Below are positions 11,306 through 22,872 of a DNA stretch of 64,000 nucleotides, one piece after another (positions within the stretch are counted from its first letter, which is position 1; the number at the start of each line of letters is the position of its first letter). The stretch is from Agapetus fuscipes (taxonomy: Eukaryota > Arthropoda > Insecta > Trichoptera > Glossosomatidae). The notes under the pieces were generated by a model. It was not told where the DNA came from. It ran no database searches and worked only from the letters and a program-made list of their open reading frames with translations. Position numbers and translations under genes: made by a program. The stretch is taken from assembly GCA_951799405.1 (NCBI GenBank), contig OX637339.1, positions 806,001 to 870,000 on the forward strand. Reading direction: 5' to 3'.

Positions 11306-11815
11306 CCGACCGGTCCGTAGCTCAGTGGTAACACTGCGGACTCTGAATGGGAAGGTTGTGGGTTCGATTCCCGGCGGAGCACAAAAAATATACCATTTAT
11401 ATTTTCAAATTTGCTCTTCGCCGGGTTGAAAAATTCATAAAACCTTAACCAATGACCGGTCACCAAAGGTCCATCCAGCCTTACAGCAACTGGGTCTTGC
11501 TTGAGAATTGGCGCTTTGTAGCGACGACGATCAAGCTCGTGAAAAGGTCGATAGCTCAATTGGTAGAATGCTTGCATTCCATGCCAAGAGCATGGGTTTG
11601 ATCTCAAAGGTTTACTCAGCCTTCACAAGAAATGAGAACCAGCCCCCCCCGGGAGCTGGGAAACCTCCACTTCAACTGAAAGTGGTTGGTGTGAGGCCGG
11701 CCCCCTTACCTGTAAAAATAAATAGGTCCCGAAGCGCCACATGCGACCCCTTCGAGGATAATGCAGGCAAGAAGTTACACTATATGTGTAGCTTAGTTGC
11801 GTTGCGTTTTAGTGT
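11306..11815 (+). repeat. Dimeric tRNA-derived SINE (family B, long form)
   Basis: Two tRNA-like modules lie in one element. The first begins GGTCCGTAGCTCAGTGG (box A) with GGTTCGATTCC (box B) at about 11310-11385. The second has GATAGCTCAATTGGTAGA and GGGTTTGATCTC at about 11546-11605. Between them is a body of about 150 bp; after them is a second body ending TATGTGTAGCTTAGTTGCG. Pol III boxes imply transcription from inside the element. Other long-form copies are at 59375-60165 and, without the first head, 61168-61504. Confidence 0.85.
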
Positions 11816-12090
11816 TTGACGCCCCTGCAACTTTATCACTTACTAGCAGTACCCGGCGTGTTTCACTACGCCATTGGTGCATGTGGAATCAAATTATTTC
11901 CAGAGATAAAAGAGCCAGGCTGTACAACGGGACCAAAAGAATGTTGTGTTCCAATCGGAGTCAAACATCACACAATTCATCTCTAGGTTAATCTTCAAAC
12001 GTGATTTCAGAAAAGGTTCATTAAACATTGTCAGTATTTTATTGTGGGTTTTGAAATAAACACCAAAATGGGAAATTATTTCTGACACTT
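11816..12090. other. Unassigned sequence with repeat-like start
   Basis: It begins near TACTAGCAGTACCCGGCGTG, which looks like a dispersed-repeat edge, but there is no second copy in the window. I see no gene. Confidence 0.3.
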
Positions 12091-12306
12091 GTTCCTTGAC
12101 TTATAGGTTGTTATGCGGCTGACCACCCATACTGTAAAAAAAATTGGTTCACTTTGCCAATGTCACCCCTGTTTCAGGGAAGGACGGCAAGAGTTGCAAG
12201 GCTTATGTTCATTTGAGATTGGGTTTTTATATTGTAGGTCCACATGCGGCATGTGTTAGCGCGAAATTATACATATCTGCTTGTGGGAATGCATTTAATA
12301 TAAATG
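12091..12306 (+). repeat. Repeat family A, near-complete
   Basis: It starts at the conserved CCTTGACTTATAGG 5' edge and runs to GGAATGCATTTAATATAAAT. The AGATTATAG tail is missing. It lies just upstream of the split LINE. Confidence 0.8.
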
Positions 12307-12415
12307 CTTCTCCAATAATAGAAATTATGGATTACGGCTCATTGGACAAATTGTAATGCACTGTCTTGGACAGTCTTCTGAAATCAAGGTTAAATCTGTT
12401 CCATATTATTTTTTC

Positions 12416-13362
12416 ATTATGTCAATCTTTTATCAAAATGTCAGAGGGTTAAGAACTAAGAGTAATGAAATATATTTAGAAATTTTAAAGAACGACTATG
12501 ACATAATTTGTTTAACAGAAACCTGGCTACATAACAATATTGCAAGCGAAGAACTTTTTGATGATAGATATGAAGTCCTAAGAAGAGATCGCTCAGAATC
12601 AAGTTTTTCTAACAGATCAATGGGTGGAGGTGTCTTGATAGCAGTTAAGAAGACTTTTAATGCAGTTCCTAGACCTGACTGGAACTCTGAATTGGAGGAC
12701 ATTTGGATAACAATCAAGTCTGGCAACAGAAGTAGCCCTGACTATAACATTTGCGTAGCCTACATACCTCCCGATACTAAGACAGATTTATTTCAGCAGC
12801 ATCTAAATAAATGCATGGCTGTTTGTATTGATTCGTCACAAAAAGCAACCAATATTATTCTATGCGATTACAACTTATAATCCATTCAATGGGGAACCGA
12901 AGAGGATGGCCACCTACAACCGATTCGTAGAAGTGGACTGAAGGCTGAAATTTTCACTGAAATGCTATCTCTTACAGACCTTAAGCAATACAACCTAGTT
13001 CTTAATAATCATTCTAGTATGTTGGATCTTGTTCTCTCTAATGTTTCAGTGCGGGTGTCATCAGTGGACGGATTGGTAAAACCTGACGGTTTCCATCCTC
13101 CACTTGAGATTGATGTTGTCAGTACCATTAGACCCAGCTGCTTAAATCAAAACGTTGAGAATACTCGATACAACTTCAGGAAAACAAACTTTTCTCTGTG
13201 TAATGCTCAATTATTGGATGTCGATTGGTCGGTTCTAGATGCGCTTGATTGTAACGATGCAGTAGAGGTATTCTATAACAATGTTTGGCAGGCCATCGTA
13301 AGTCATACTCCAAAAACTAAACCAAAATCCCCTGATTTTCCAGTTTGGTATAGTTCATCTCT
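12416..13362 (+). pseudogene. LINE apurinic-type endonuclease region
   Basis: The domain nicks target DNA for target-primed reverse transcription. Seen are FYQNVRGLRTK near the start, the catalytic-type LTETWL at about 12506-12524, GGGVLIAV, and ...VAYIPP. A stop follows ILCDYNL at about 12878. The frame then continues in the region MLSLTDLKQYNLVLNN to FPVWYSSSL, where the element is cut by the next LINE. The premature stop means this copy is inactive. Confidence 0.8.
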
Positions 13363-14782
13363 GTGGGGTCTTTATCAGGATGTTTGGAAACATGAGGTAC
13401 TGCCAGATAGCTGGAAAGTTGCACTATTGTGTCCAATACATAAAAAAGGAGACAAAATGCTATGCTCTAATTATAGAGGTATCTCACTTCTCCCAGCGGC
13501 ATACAAAATATTGTCTAATATTCTGCTAAGAAGAATTATGCCATATGCTGAATGTGCTCTTGGAGAGTACCAAGCAGGTTTCAGAAGGAATCGGAGCACA
13601 ACGGACCAGATCTTTTCTTTGAGGCAAATATTAGAGAAGAAGTGGGAATATGCTCAAGATACTCATTGCCTTTTTGTCGACTTCAAGACTGCTTATGACT
13701 CAGTGCATCGTTTGGGGCTGTGGAGCGTTTTACGAGACTATGGAATTCCTGGAAAACTCATCAAACTGGTTCAGATATCCATAGAAAATTCAAGAGCTCA
13801 AATACTGCTGCAGGGACAGGTCTCGGATCCCTTTGAGATCAGTTCAGGCCTAAAGCAGGGTGACGCCCTTTCTCCATTGCTCTTCAACCTAGCCTTAGAA
13901 AAGGTTGTGAGAGAAACCAAACCTGTGTATGGTGGAATCACCATAGGAAGTACCATTAGGCTGCTGGGATATGCGGATGATGTGGTGCTTCTGGGAGAGA
14001 ACGCTGCACAGCTCCGGGCGCTCTTCTTACCAATGGAGAGAATGGCAAGGAGGATAGGATTGAGAATTAATGAGGGGAAAACTGAATACTTGCCTGTGGC
14101 GCGGCGGGATATTCAAGAAGATTTGAATGTAGATAATTACAAGTTTAAGAACTGCAATTCATTCAAATACTTGGGTACCCTTATAAATGACAAAAAATAT
14201 CCTATCCTCAGAATTACATGCCCGAATTCACTCCGGCAATAATGCTTTTTTTGGCCTTAGAGGGCTATTGTGCTCAAAATGGCTATCCCGCTCCACAAAA
14301 TTCAAGATTTACACTTCCATTGTTCGGCCAGTTGTGTTGTACGGATGCGAAGCCTGGAGTCTGACTCAAAAACAAGAAAAATCTCTCCAGGTCTTTGAGA
14401 ACAAAATGCTTCGTCGCATTCTCGGACCTGTATTTGAAGATGACAGGTGGCGTATCCGGACCAACGCGGAGCTGATGTCCGTGTTTCAAGATGCTAACAT
14501 AGTGTCGGTAATGAAATCAAGAAGACTCCAGTGGGCCGGACATGTAGCACGTGCAGAGGACTCCAGGATCATTAGAACAGTCTTGGATGGTGCCCCTTCA
14601 GGTGTTAGACCACTCGGACGTCCCAGGATGCGGTGGGCAGACAACATTGAAGCCGATGCCGAAATTCTGGGAGTGAGGGGACCATGGAGGGAAGCTGCAC
14701 AAGACAGAGAGTCCTGGAGGATTGTGGTGCGGGAGGCCCTGAGCCTTCAAGGCTTATGAGCCGAAGAAAGTAAGTAAGTAAG
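13363..14782 (+). mobile_element. RTE-like LINE inserted in a LINE
   Basis: It is 5'-truncated, starting in the RT finger region (LPDSWKVALLCPIHKKGD). It carries FVDFKTAYDS (motif A), SSGLKQGDALSPLLFN and YADDVVLL (catalytic, about 13970-13993). A frameshift near 14190 precedes the C-terminal part with YGCEAWSLTQ and GHVARAEDSRI. The end is GL-stop at 14756-14758 and a (TAAG)n tail. Direct repeats TATAGTTCATCTCT flank it at 13349-13362 and 14783-14796. Shorter copies lie at 17993-18267 and, inverted, 22064-22524. Confidence 0.92.
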
Positions 14783-14796
14783 TATAGTTCATCTCT

Positions 14797-15829
14797 TATT
14801 CACATGATAAAAGAGAAGAAAAAATTTCATATTAAGTTTAAGAAATACGGAAATATGAGTGATAGACTCAGTTATTCTCTTTTAAGAGGTAGAACTAAAA
14901 GAGCAATAAAAGACTGCCATAAATCTTATTTACAATCTATCGAAAACTCATTGAAAAATTCACCCAAAGCTTTTTGGAGTTATATAAACTCCAAAAAACA
15001 ATCAAACTCCATACCACGGGAAGTACACTATCAAAATGCCTCTGCCTCAGGTGGAATAGAGGTAAGTAACCTATTCTCAGAGTATTTCTCATCTGTTTTT
15101 ATCAAATCTTCTTCCACTTTCTTCTCTTCTGTATTTGTGAATTCATCCTCTGTCTCGCAAATAAGTAGGTACAATAAATGACTGTAACTTATTAAGGCCA
15201 ACACTTAACAGTATATCAATCTCAAAATGTGATCTGCTGAAACAATTGAAAAGTGTAGATGTTGGTAAGGGTACGGGCTCTGACGAAATTCCCAATACTT
15301 TTATAAGGGAGTGTGCTTCTGTGATCATTAATCCAATCTACAAAATTTTTATGAAATCACTAGATGAAGGCATCTTTCCTTCGCTATGGAAGATAGCCAG
15401 AATTGCTCCCGTATACAAATCTGGAGATAGATCTCTTGTGACCAACTATAGACCAATTAGTTTATTACCATGCCTTGGTAAGATATTTGAAAAATTAGTT
15501 TATTTGCACATCTATCATCATGTCAAGGGAATGCTTTCCACGGCCCAACACGGCTTTGTATCGAAAAAATCTACAGGTACCAACATAGTTGAATTTATCA
15601 ATGTCTTGAGCGAGGGTCTTGACCATAGAATGCAGATAGATACTATCTACACTGACTTCAGCAAGGCTTTTGACCGTGTACACCATCAAATTCTCTTGCA
15701 GAAACTAAATAACATGGGGATAGCCGGTAAACTTCTTGACTGGCTTACATCCTATTTGTCGAATAGAACTCAAGTGGTTTCTGTAAAGGGTTTTGATTCC
15801 ACTCCTGTGACTATCACGTCAGGCGTACC
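14797..15829 (+). pseudogene. LINE reverse transcriptase, central block
   Basis: This continues the outer LINE after the RTE-like insert, resuming exactly in the interrupted YSSSL codon series. It carries a linker rich in Lys and Ser (14804-15181), a frame change near 15180-15240, then GTGSDEIPN, NYRPISLLPCLGKIFEKL and the motif A DFSKAFDRVHH at about 15656-15688. It breaks at TSGVP, where the 4.2-kb insertion begins. Confidence 0.85.
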
Positions 15830-16440
15830 CATTGACTATGCTCTGTGACTTACTAATAAATAGACCGCGTGTCTCCTACAAAAGGAACATACAAATATGG
15901 ACCCAACTCAACGAGAGTAAATTAACGAAAGTACAAGATTTATCACAAATAGGTATAAACTTGTAGTGCACAAAATTTTTTTTTTTGCATCTTCAGCCGT
16001 GCACTCTTGTGTTTAAAGCTTTATTGTTCATCTAATAGCTCGTTTAAACATTACGAGCGAGGTAAATATACTTTTGTCTCGCTCTGCCCACAGGATGAAA
16101 CCAATGGATGCTACGAAATATTATTTTTGTGATAATGTAAAGCACCATACATAACATGATTTTTTCTTGTTATGGGTGTGAACAATAATATTAAATCACT
16201 TAAAAACCATACATGTATGTACAGACCTTTTACGAGAATAACGGTAAAACATGGCTCTTGCAAAAAATGGTTACCAGAGCCGATTCAGGGTAAGAATACA
16301 TAATAAAACAAAAAAGATTTTAATATTTAATTATGAAAAATCAAAATATAAGTTGTATATGGTTACAGGACGAGTCAAATTTATTAATGTACAACCAATT
16401 TCGAAAACATGATTTAATTTTAATACTAAAAAAACAAATT

Positions 16441-16568
16441 TCCGTGACTTATAGGGTATGAGGCTGACCACCCATACTGTAAAAAATGGTTCACTTTGCC
16501 AATGTCACCCCTGTTTCATTTAAGGCTAGGATTTTATTTATAAGCATTCAGCATTTGTAAGCGCGAAC
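16441..16568 (+). repeat. Repeat family A, left half of split copy
   Basis: It starts GTGACTTATAGG and runs to GTAAGCGCGAAC, where the hAT element begins. The right half resumes at 19148 and runs to about 19240 (AACTTAGATTGTAG). Confidence 0.85.
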
Positions 16569-17125
16569 TAGGGCATGGAATACCGGAATAATTTTCATAC
16601 CGGTATTGATACCTATATTGAAATTTCCAATACCGGTATACCGAAATTTCGGTATTTTTTCGGTATTTTATTAAATACTGCTAATTACTGGTTAAATGAT
16701 GCCAAAAACGATAAGTAAGTCATTAAAGCAGTTTTCTAAGCTATTTGTCAAAAACACTCGAACTATTGATCAACTCAGTAAAAACCATTTATTGAGTTAT
16801 TATAGTTAAGGTAATATTAAATAAAATACGTTATTGGATCCAAGAATTATTTAAGTTGTTTTAAAGGCACAAACATCACAATCACATTGGTATTAAAATC
16901 AGTCGTACTCTCTAATTATATGAAATCGTGCAACGAGAATTTCTTATATAGCGTACATAAGTTAAAACAAAATCAAATTGTTTTATTTTCTTAAATAAAC
17001 CAAAATATAGGCGCAGGCGCAATTAACTTAAGTTTATTTTTCAGTCAGATCGCGTTTGTTGGAAAATCGTGCGAAGAAAACATAACGCGTCCAAACTTGC
17101 GTCGTTGAGAGATGATCTTATTTTG

Positions 17126-17368
17126 TTACATAATGTAACTTACAGCTGAAAATGCCCTTTCTGACTCAACGCTCGTCGGTGGAATGCTTAAGAGGTACTT
17201 GTAAGCTACGTCCAAAAATCTGCCTCTAGTACCTCCATTTTCATACAATGTCATTTCAATACGAATCAATGTTTGAATATTATCTTCTTCTTCCTCTCCG
17301 ATCTGGCCAACCTGGGATCTGTTTTGATTTGTGGTCATAGATTGAGGGAGGGGTGGAGCGTAGACCAT
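17126..17368 (-). pseudogene. hAT transposase C-terminal (dimerisation) fragment
   Basis: About 80 codons, ending with the family signature LLSIPPTSVESERAFSAV, the hAT C-terminal dimerisation region. The catalytic DDE parts upstream are not recognisable in the remaining element, so this is a relic. The minus orientation fits the element ends. Confidence 0.8.
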
Positions 17369-17992
17369 AGTGCCCGGATGCCCAAAAAGAACCGTGCGAG
17401 AGGTTTAATACTAATCCAATGTATGAGAGAGAGAGAAAGATGTATGATATAGCGCTTACGTACTTACGATCGTCTTGTGTTGTGTTCGAGCGTGCGCGCG
17501 TGCCGGTAGCAGTTAATTGTAGAAGCAGACCCCGTTAACTAGTATTTTGCTACTGGTAACCTTGTTTTATAATATCGGTAGCCATATTGGAATCCATCTT
17601 GGGTGTGGACATACTTGGGCACAATGGGAAGGAGTAAGGAGGAAGGAGAAGAGGTGTTTTTTTTTAACTGAAATCAGAATGAGCGTAAATAAAATTGAAA
17701 TAATGATTTATATTTACCTACTGTTATTCATTTAAAAAAAGAGTTTAAGTGTTAATTAACTTTGTATTGTTTATTATTTATTAAATTACTGGTTTTTTTT
17801 TATGAAAAACTGATTTATTAAAACTGATTTACCATATTTAATGATGGTTGAACTGTGCTTAGCACCGGCCTGTTAGACGCCGTCGATCGTCTCAAACGTC
17901 AACTCACGTCAACTCTGTGAACGTCAATGCGTCAAGCGTATTTGAAATTAACTGTTATATTTTCACTGCAATTGAAGGGAGTGTAGAGATTA

Positions 17993-18267
17993 ATGAAATC
18001 AAGAAGACTCCAGTGTCCGGAAATGTAGCACGTGCAGAAGACTCCAGGATCATCAGAACTGTCTTGGATGGTGCCCCCTCAGGTGTTAACCACGTAGACG
18101 AGGATGCGGTGGGCAAAGAACTTCGAAGCTGACGCCGAAGTTTTGGGAGTGAGGGGACCATCTGTGGGGACCATGGAGGGAAGCAGCACAAGGCAGAGTC
18201 CTGGAAGATTGTGGTGCAGGAGTCCCTGGATCCTTTAAGGCTGATGAGCCGAAGGAAGTGAAAGTAA
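17993..18267 (+). mobile_element. RTE-like LINE tail inside the hAT element
   Basis: This matches the C-terminal end of the LINE at 13363-14782 (ARAEDSRIIRTVLDGAPSG) and ends in a GAAAGTAAAG tail. Imperfect direct repeats AGTGTAGAGATT/AGTGTATAGATT flank it. Confidence 0.8.
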
Positions 18268-20006
18268 AGTGTATAGATTTCATATTATAAACATTTCCAG
18301 TCCTCAGACCATCATCAGGACAATCATCAGGGATCCAAAACTTTTGCAAGAAATACAGATACAGAATGCCAGTGTCCTTGACAATATTATCTTCTCTGGC
18401 AGGTGCCTATTTGATTGTTTATCTACTTACTTAGTTTATTTTTGTGTTATATCATATCATTTGTGTTTTTTATTATTTTTTTTCTTTGCACAGTGTACCT
18501 ATATTTTTGTGATTGTATGACTAATCTTTTTTGAATAAATAAATATTGTGCAAAATCTAATCGTTTTATTTTGACAGCTTTAGCAATAATAATAATATTT
18601 ATTAATAATATCAGGGCAGATAATAATATATGAATATAGTGGTGTGGGTGTACCCGCCTGTCGCGTGTTTATACACACATGCATACAAGATCAAAGTCCG
18701 AATAGGTACTTGTTGAGGCAGCGAAGCAAGAAAGACGGAGAAGGGAGTTTCGAAGTACGTACCTACCTCAAAGCTATAGAGTGGCTTCTCTAAGTACCTA
18801 TATACTCTGTGTGTAGAAGTAAAACATTAGACGAACAACTGAAAGCGATATCATTAAATACCAACTAGATACTATTAAGCATGCAGAATTTTGCGTAGTT
18901 GATATTGTGATGATTTTTTCTAATAATCGTGATTCGTCTCATATGAAAACTCATCTGAAGTATGAACAACACTGTGAACCATATAAATCGAGCGTTCTGC
19001 ATAGTTTTTAAACACCTTTGCAATAATAATTGATATTTTTTTACGAAAAACCGAAATACCGGTATTTTATCCTCAAATACCGGTTTCAAAATACCGAAAA
19101 TAACAGTCGGTATACCGGTATTTCGGCATACCGGTATCCATGCCCTAGCGTGAACTGCACTTTTTGGTTTGTGGGTATGCATTTGATATGAGTTTTTAAT
19201 GTAAATATATATTTGCAACTTAGATTGTAGAATATAGAAAGGTTACAAAGTGAATGCCTCATCAATTAAAGATTTTATTATTTTAATTTAAAAAATAATA
19301 CGACTCGTTTAAAATTGTAACCACATTAATTTAGATGAAATAATCGAGGAATCCACTTGCAAACAACTCTTAGTTTAAAAAAAAGTTTTTTTTGCAATGG
19401 CTGTCGTTGCATTGGATTTAAAAAAATATTATTCTGTATTTTATTGTACTATTTCAAAACTCGCTAAGTTTCGTATAATTTGAGTTGTTATAATTTGAAC
19501 TGTCAAATATCATAGCGACTTTTGCAAGAGTATACCGTATTAAGCCTCATTTTTTTTGTACATATATTCCATTTATTAGTCGAAGAATTCCTAAAATTAT
19601 CATTTTTGTGCCACTTTGTTTTTTAGTAGTCAGTGGAAAATATTTTTCAAGAGGCTCGATTATTTCGAGTACAGCCCTGGGCGCTGTTGTCCCTTTCTTT
19701 TACACGGTAGAACACTATCTTTAAAGTAGACGCACTCTTCTAGCACGCGCCTGTCAATAATTCGTACAAAATATAAATAAAACGTTAATTAGCGTATTAA
19801 AAACATAAATTTACATGTGAAATGTGATTTCATCCATTTATTTTACTTTTTCGGACCTATTTTTGCGCCCTTTCACACAGAAAACCACTTTTAACGAGAT
19901 GTTCACGATCCGAGTGCTGGAGAAATAATGAGACCAAAACCGAGCATTACAAATTGCACGCGGATCGAGGTTCAGCGCTTCAGTCCAAAACAAAGGGGAC
20001 ATTATT

Positions 20007-20963
20007 TTGGCCTGGACTTCATCTCTATACCTTTATAACTCTATGGGCGTACCACAAGGCTCGCATTTGGGTCCACTCTTGTTTTTGCTATTCGTTAACG
20101 ATCTAACATCCAAACTGCAATGTAATCATTTCATGTATGCCGATGACTTAAAAATATTTACTCAAGTAAATAGTGAACATGATTGCGGTAAACTTCAAAC
20201 TGATCTTAATACTTTATCTGATTGGTGCATAGAAAATCAGATGAATTTAAATATTAATAAATGCTATTCAATCAGTTTTACAAAAAATATAAATAAGATA
20301 ACCTTCCTGTATAATATAAATGGTACCAACTTGAAAAGTGTCAAGGTTATTAAGGACCTAGGGATAACTCTCGACTCAGAGCTAAGCTTTCGAAGTCACT
20401 ATGATGATATAATTAACAAATCATACAAAATGCTTGGCTTTGTGTTGAGGGTCACCAAAAATTTTAAAAACCCACAAAGTGTACTGCTCTTATATTATTC
20501 ACTTATTCGAAGTTCCCTTGAATATCTGTCATATGTTTGGTCACCCTCTTATGCCGTGCATAGTGATAGAATAGAACGCGTGCAAAAATATTTCACGAGA
20601 GTTCTCTCCTTAAGGTTTGGCCATGGTAGAAGCTTAACATACCCTGAGCGTCTCATCAAATTCAATATTGAAAAGTTATCGAATAGACGTACAACATCCG
20701 AACTTGTGTTTTTATATAAAATGATCAACGGCACTATTGATAGCAGAGTACTAGAGGGAATTAACTTTCACGCTAATGTAAGGTTAAGACGCCCAGAAGT
20801 ATTCAGAATAAATAAACAAAACACCAATGTGGGGTATTCAAATCCAATAAATAGAATGATGAGATCTTACAATGATTTGTATAACAGGGTAGGCGGTGAT
20901 CTCGATATTCACTCGAATGATTTACAGATGTTCAGAAAACTGATTGTTTCCTGCAATATATAA
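20007..20963 (+). pseudogene. LINE reverse transcriptase, C-terminal block
   Basis: The outer LINE resumes at VPQGSHLGPLLFLLFVNDL. It contains YADDLKIF (catalytic, about 20138-20161), NINKCYSISF, IKDLGITLDSEL, SSLEYLSYVWSP and a long C-terminal region to the stop near 20961. This block is open throughout. The element dies from the upstream stop, frameshift and insertions. Confidence 0.88.
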
Positions 20964-21600
20964 ATAGGAATACTCAAAATGTGAAAATATGAATTGTAAT
21001 GAGAGTGAAATGGGTGAGGCAAGGAGGAGAGATGGAACTAACAAGGAATTGAATGAAGGGACCAAAATAAACATGTGTATAATGTCTATTCTTGTGCTTA
21101 CTCAGGCTTAATCTATCTACTACTTGTTTCACGTAATACTTATAAAACTTATGTGTAGTTTTATGGTTTTGTTATTATTTTTCATTAATATTCTTTTTTT
21201 TTTTTTATGTATAATTTATGTTATTGTGCTAACTCAGGCTTAATCTATCTACTACTTGTTTTCACATAATACTTATATTACTTCTTTTTCTGCTTGATTT
21301 ACAAATGTTCAGAAAACTGATTGTTTCCTGCAATATATAAATAGGAATACTCAAAATGTGAAAATATGAATTGTAATGAGAGTGAAATGGGTGAGGCAAG
21401 GAGGAGAGATGGAACTAACAAGGAATTGAATGAAGGGACCAAAATAAACATGTGTATAATGTCTATTCTTGTGCTTACTCAGGCTTAATCTATCTACTAC
21501 TTGTTTCACGTAATACTTATAAAACTTATGTGTAGTTTTATGGTTTTGTTATTATTTTTCATTATTATAAGCATTTATTTATTATTTCAAGCATTTTATA
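20918..21600 (+). repeat. Tandemly duplicated LINE 3' UTR segment
   Basis: The segment from GATTTACARATGTTCAGAAA through ...GGTTTTGTTATTATTTTTCATT occurs at about 20918-21190 and again at about 21297-21565, with a period near 379 bp. It includes the last codons of the RT in its first copy. A shorter echo (GCTAACTCAGGCTTAATC) lies at about 21225. Confidence 0.85.
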
Positions 21601-21883
21601 GACATTGCCTGTGACGTTCTATGAATTTGCGTGTGTGCGTTGGTTATCGCTGTACAGCATTGTATTCTGTATGTATGCGTGTGGCCACACTTGTAACTTT
21701 GTATGTGCGTTTAAGTTCGGAACCGCCGGCATCAATTATTGTTAAAATAAGATTATGCGATAGGTACCTTTTATTGGAGCATTGGAGATTCTTATGTATT
21801 TGTATTTTGTGTTTTGTGTATGTGCAACTCCTTTGTTCTGTTGGTATCTTTAAGAATAAATAAATAAAAAAAAAATAAAAAAA

Positions 21884-22005
21884 ATCTTAAATGATATATA
21901 TCTTTGCAGCTTAGATTAGATTAGACACCCTCGGTGGGATTCGAACGTGAGCTCTCGGCATGGAATGTAAGCACTCTACCAACTGAGCTGTTGATGGGAA
22001 ATATG
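21884..22005. repeat. Repeat A tail followed by inverted tRNA-like SINE module
   Basis: 21884-21925 is the A-family end (GCAGCTTAGATTAGATTAGA). On the minus strand 22005-21922 reads CAGCTCAGTTGGTAGAGTGC with GTTCGAATCCCACCG. These resemble tRNA box A and box B, and the module matches the second one of the dimeric SINE. Its context argues for a SINE piece and not a tRNA gene. Confidence 0.65.
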
Positions 22006-22063
22006 AGGTTTGGATTTGCTTTGGAGAGCTTTTGATTATCCGCGGTGGGCTTGGTCCACAATG

Positions 22064-22524
22064 CTTACTTTACTTTCTTCGGCTCATAAGCCTTAAAGGC
22101 TCAGGGCCTCCCGCACCACAATCCTACAGGACTCTCTGTCCTGAGCTGCCTCCCTCCATGGTCCCCTCACTCCCAGAACTTCGGTGTCGGCTTCAACGTT
22201 GTCTGCCTACCGCATCCTTGGACGTCCGAGTGGTGGTAACACCTGAGGGGGCACCATCAAAGACTGTTCTGATGATCCAGGAGTCCTCTGCACGTGCTAC
22301 ATGTCCGGCCCACTGGAGCCTTCTTGATTTCATTACCGACACTATGTTTGAGTCTTGAAACACGGACATCAGCTCTGCGTTGGTCCGGATACGCCACCTG
22401 TCATCTTCAAATACTGGTCCGCGAATGCGACGAAGCATTTTGTTCTCAAAGACCTGGAGAGATTTCTCTAGTTTCTGAGTCAGACTCCAGGCTTCGCATC
22501 CGTGCAACACAACTGGCCGAACAA
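22064..22524 (-). mobile_element. RTE-like LINE tail, inverted, with TSD
   Basis: The minus strand encodes MLHGCEAWSLTQKLEKSLQV followed by FEDDRWRIRTNAEL, the same family as 13363-14782. The plus-strand left end CTTACTTTACTTTC is the complement of its tail. TTGGTCCACAATG is duplicated at 22051-22063 and 22525-22537. Confidence 0.9.
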
Positions 22525-22664
22525 TTGGTCCACAATGGCTCAGATAATTGAGTTTCTACTGTATCGCCATATGGAAATATTGCCTGATGTTTTTTATAAT
22601 GTGAATAAAACTTTAATCTAAATATTAAAAAAAGAAACTTAAATTAGTCATAGAACAAAAAAAC

Positions 22665-22872
22665 TGTTTATGTACCATGTTAGAGTAGAGAGTTATTTGT
22701 TTTTAAATGTTTCAAAATTGTATCCAACATCATCAGGATAGTACATGTTTCTTCTGTGAAGAAGAAGCTTCCTCTACAGGGTTGGTAATATCTGTCTAAT
22801 TTCGCACAAAATGTCTATAAGACTGCAATTTTAATTGAAAATCATTAATCTTACTTAAATAATAATAATATT
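22665..22872 (-). repeat. Flank of hexosaminidase exon copy 1
   Basis: This matches 50085-50290 (AAAAACTGTTTATGTACCATG onward). On the minus strand it lies downstream of the exon's polyadenylation signal. It is separated from the exon by the LINE at 22873-23816, which the other copy lacks. Confidence 0.7.

Larger units (their letters stand above)
16569..19147 (-). mobile_element. hAT DNA transposon, degenerate
   Basis: Its ends begin TAGGGCATGGA with a GATACCGGTAT-like continuation on both sides. It is flanked by GCGCGAAC (16561-16568) and GCGTGAAC (19148-19155), an 8-bp TSD with one change. Both subterminal regions carry many ATACCGGTAT palindromes, likely transposase-binding motifs. A transposase C-terminus is on the minus strand. 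It contains a later LINE insertion at 17993-18267. Confidence 0.9.
15830..20045. mobile_element. 4.2-kb insertion with 8-bp duplication, hAT-type candidate
   Basis: GGCGTACC occurs at 15822-15829 and 20046-20053, and joining across it restores the LINE motif SGVPQGS. An 8-bp TSD suits hAT. The ends (CATTGACT... and, reversed, CATAGAGT...) show only weak inverted similarity, so the superfamily is open. I see no transposase outside the inner hAT at 16569-19147. The non-nested parts (15830-16440, 19241-20045) have no convincing gene. Confidence 0.6.
12330..21885 (+). mobile_element. Jockey/CR1-superclade LINE split by two insertions
   Basis: Three blocks of one element are collinear: 12330-13362 (endonuclease and linker), 14797-15829 (RT fingers and palm) and 20054-21885 (RT end, 3' UTR, poly(A)). 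The interrupting DNA is an RTE-like LINE with a 14-bp TSD and a 4.2-kb insertion with an 8-bp TSD. Excluding inserts the element is about 3.9 kb, close to full length. The 3' UTR contains a tandem duplication. Confidence 0.9.

Noticed and set aside
11310..11385. Possible tRNA gene
   Set aside because: Box A and box B are present but no acceptor pairing is clear and the sequence continues into a SINE body found in several copies.
21922..22005. Possible minus-strand tRNA gene
   Set aside because: It matches the second module of the dimeric SINE and lacks a convincing acceptor stem.
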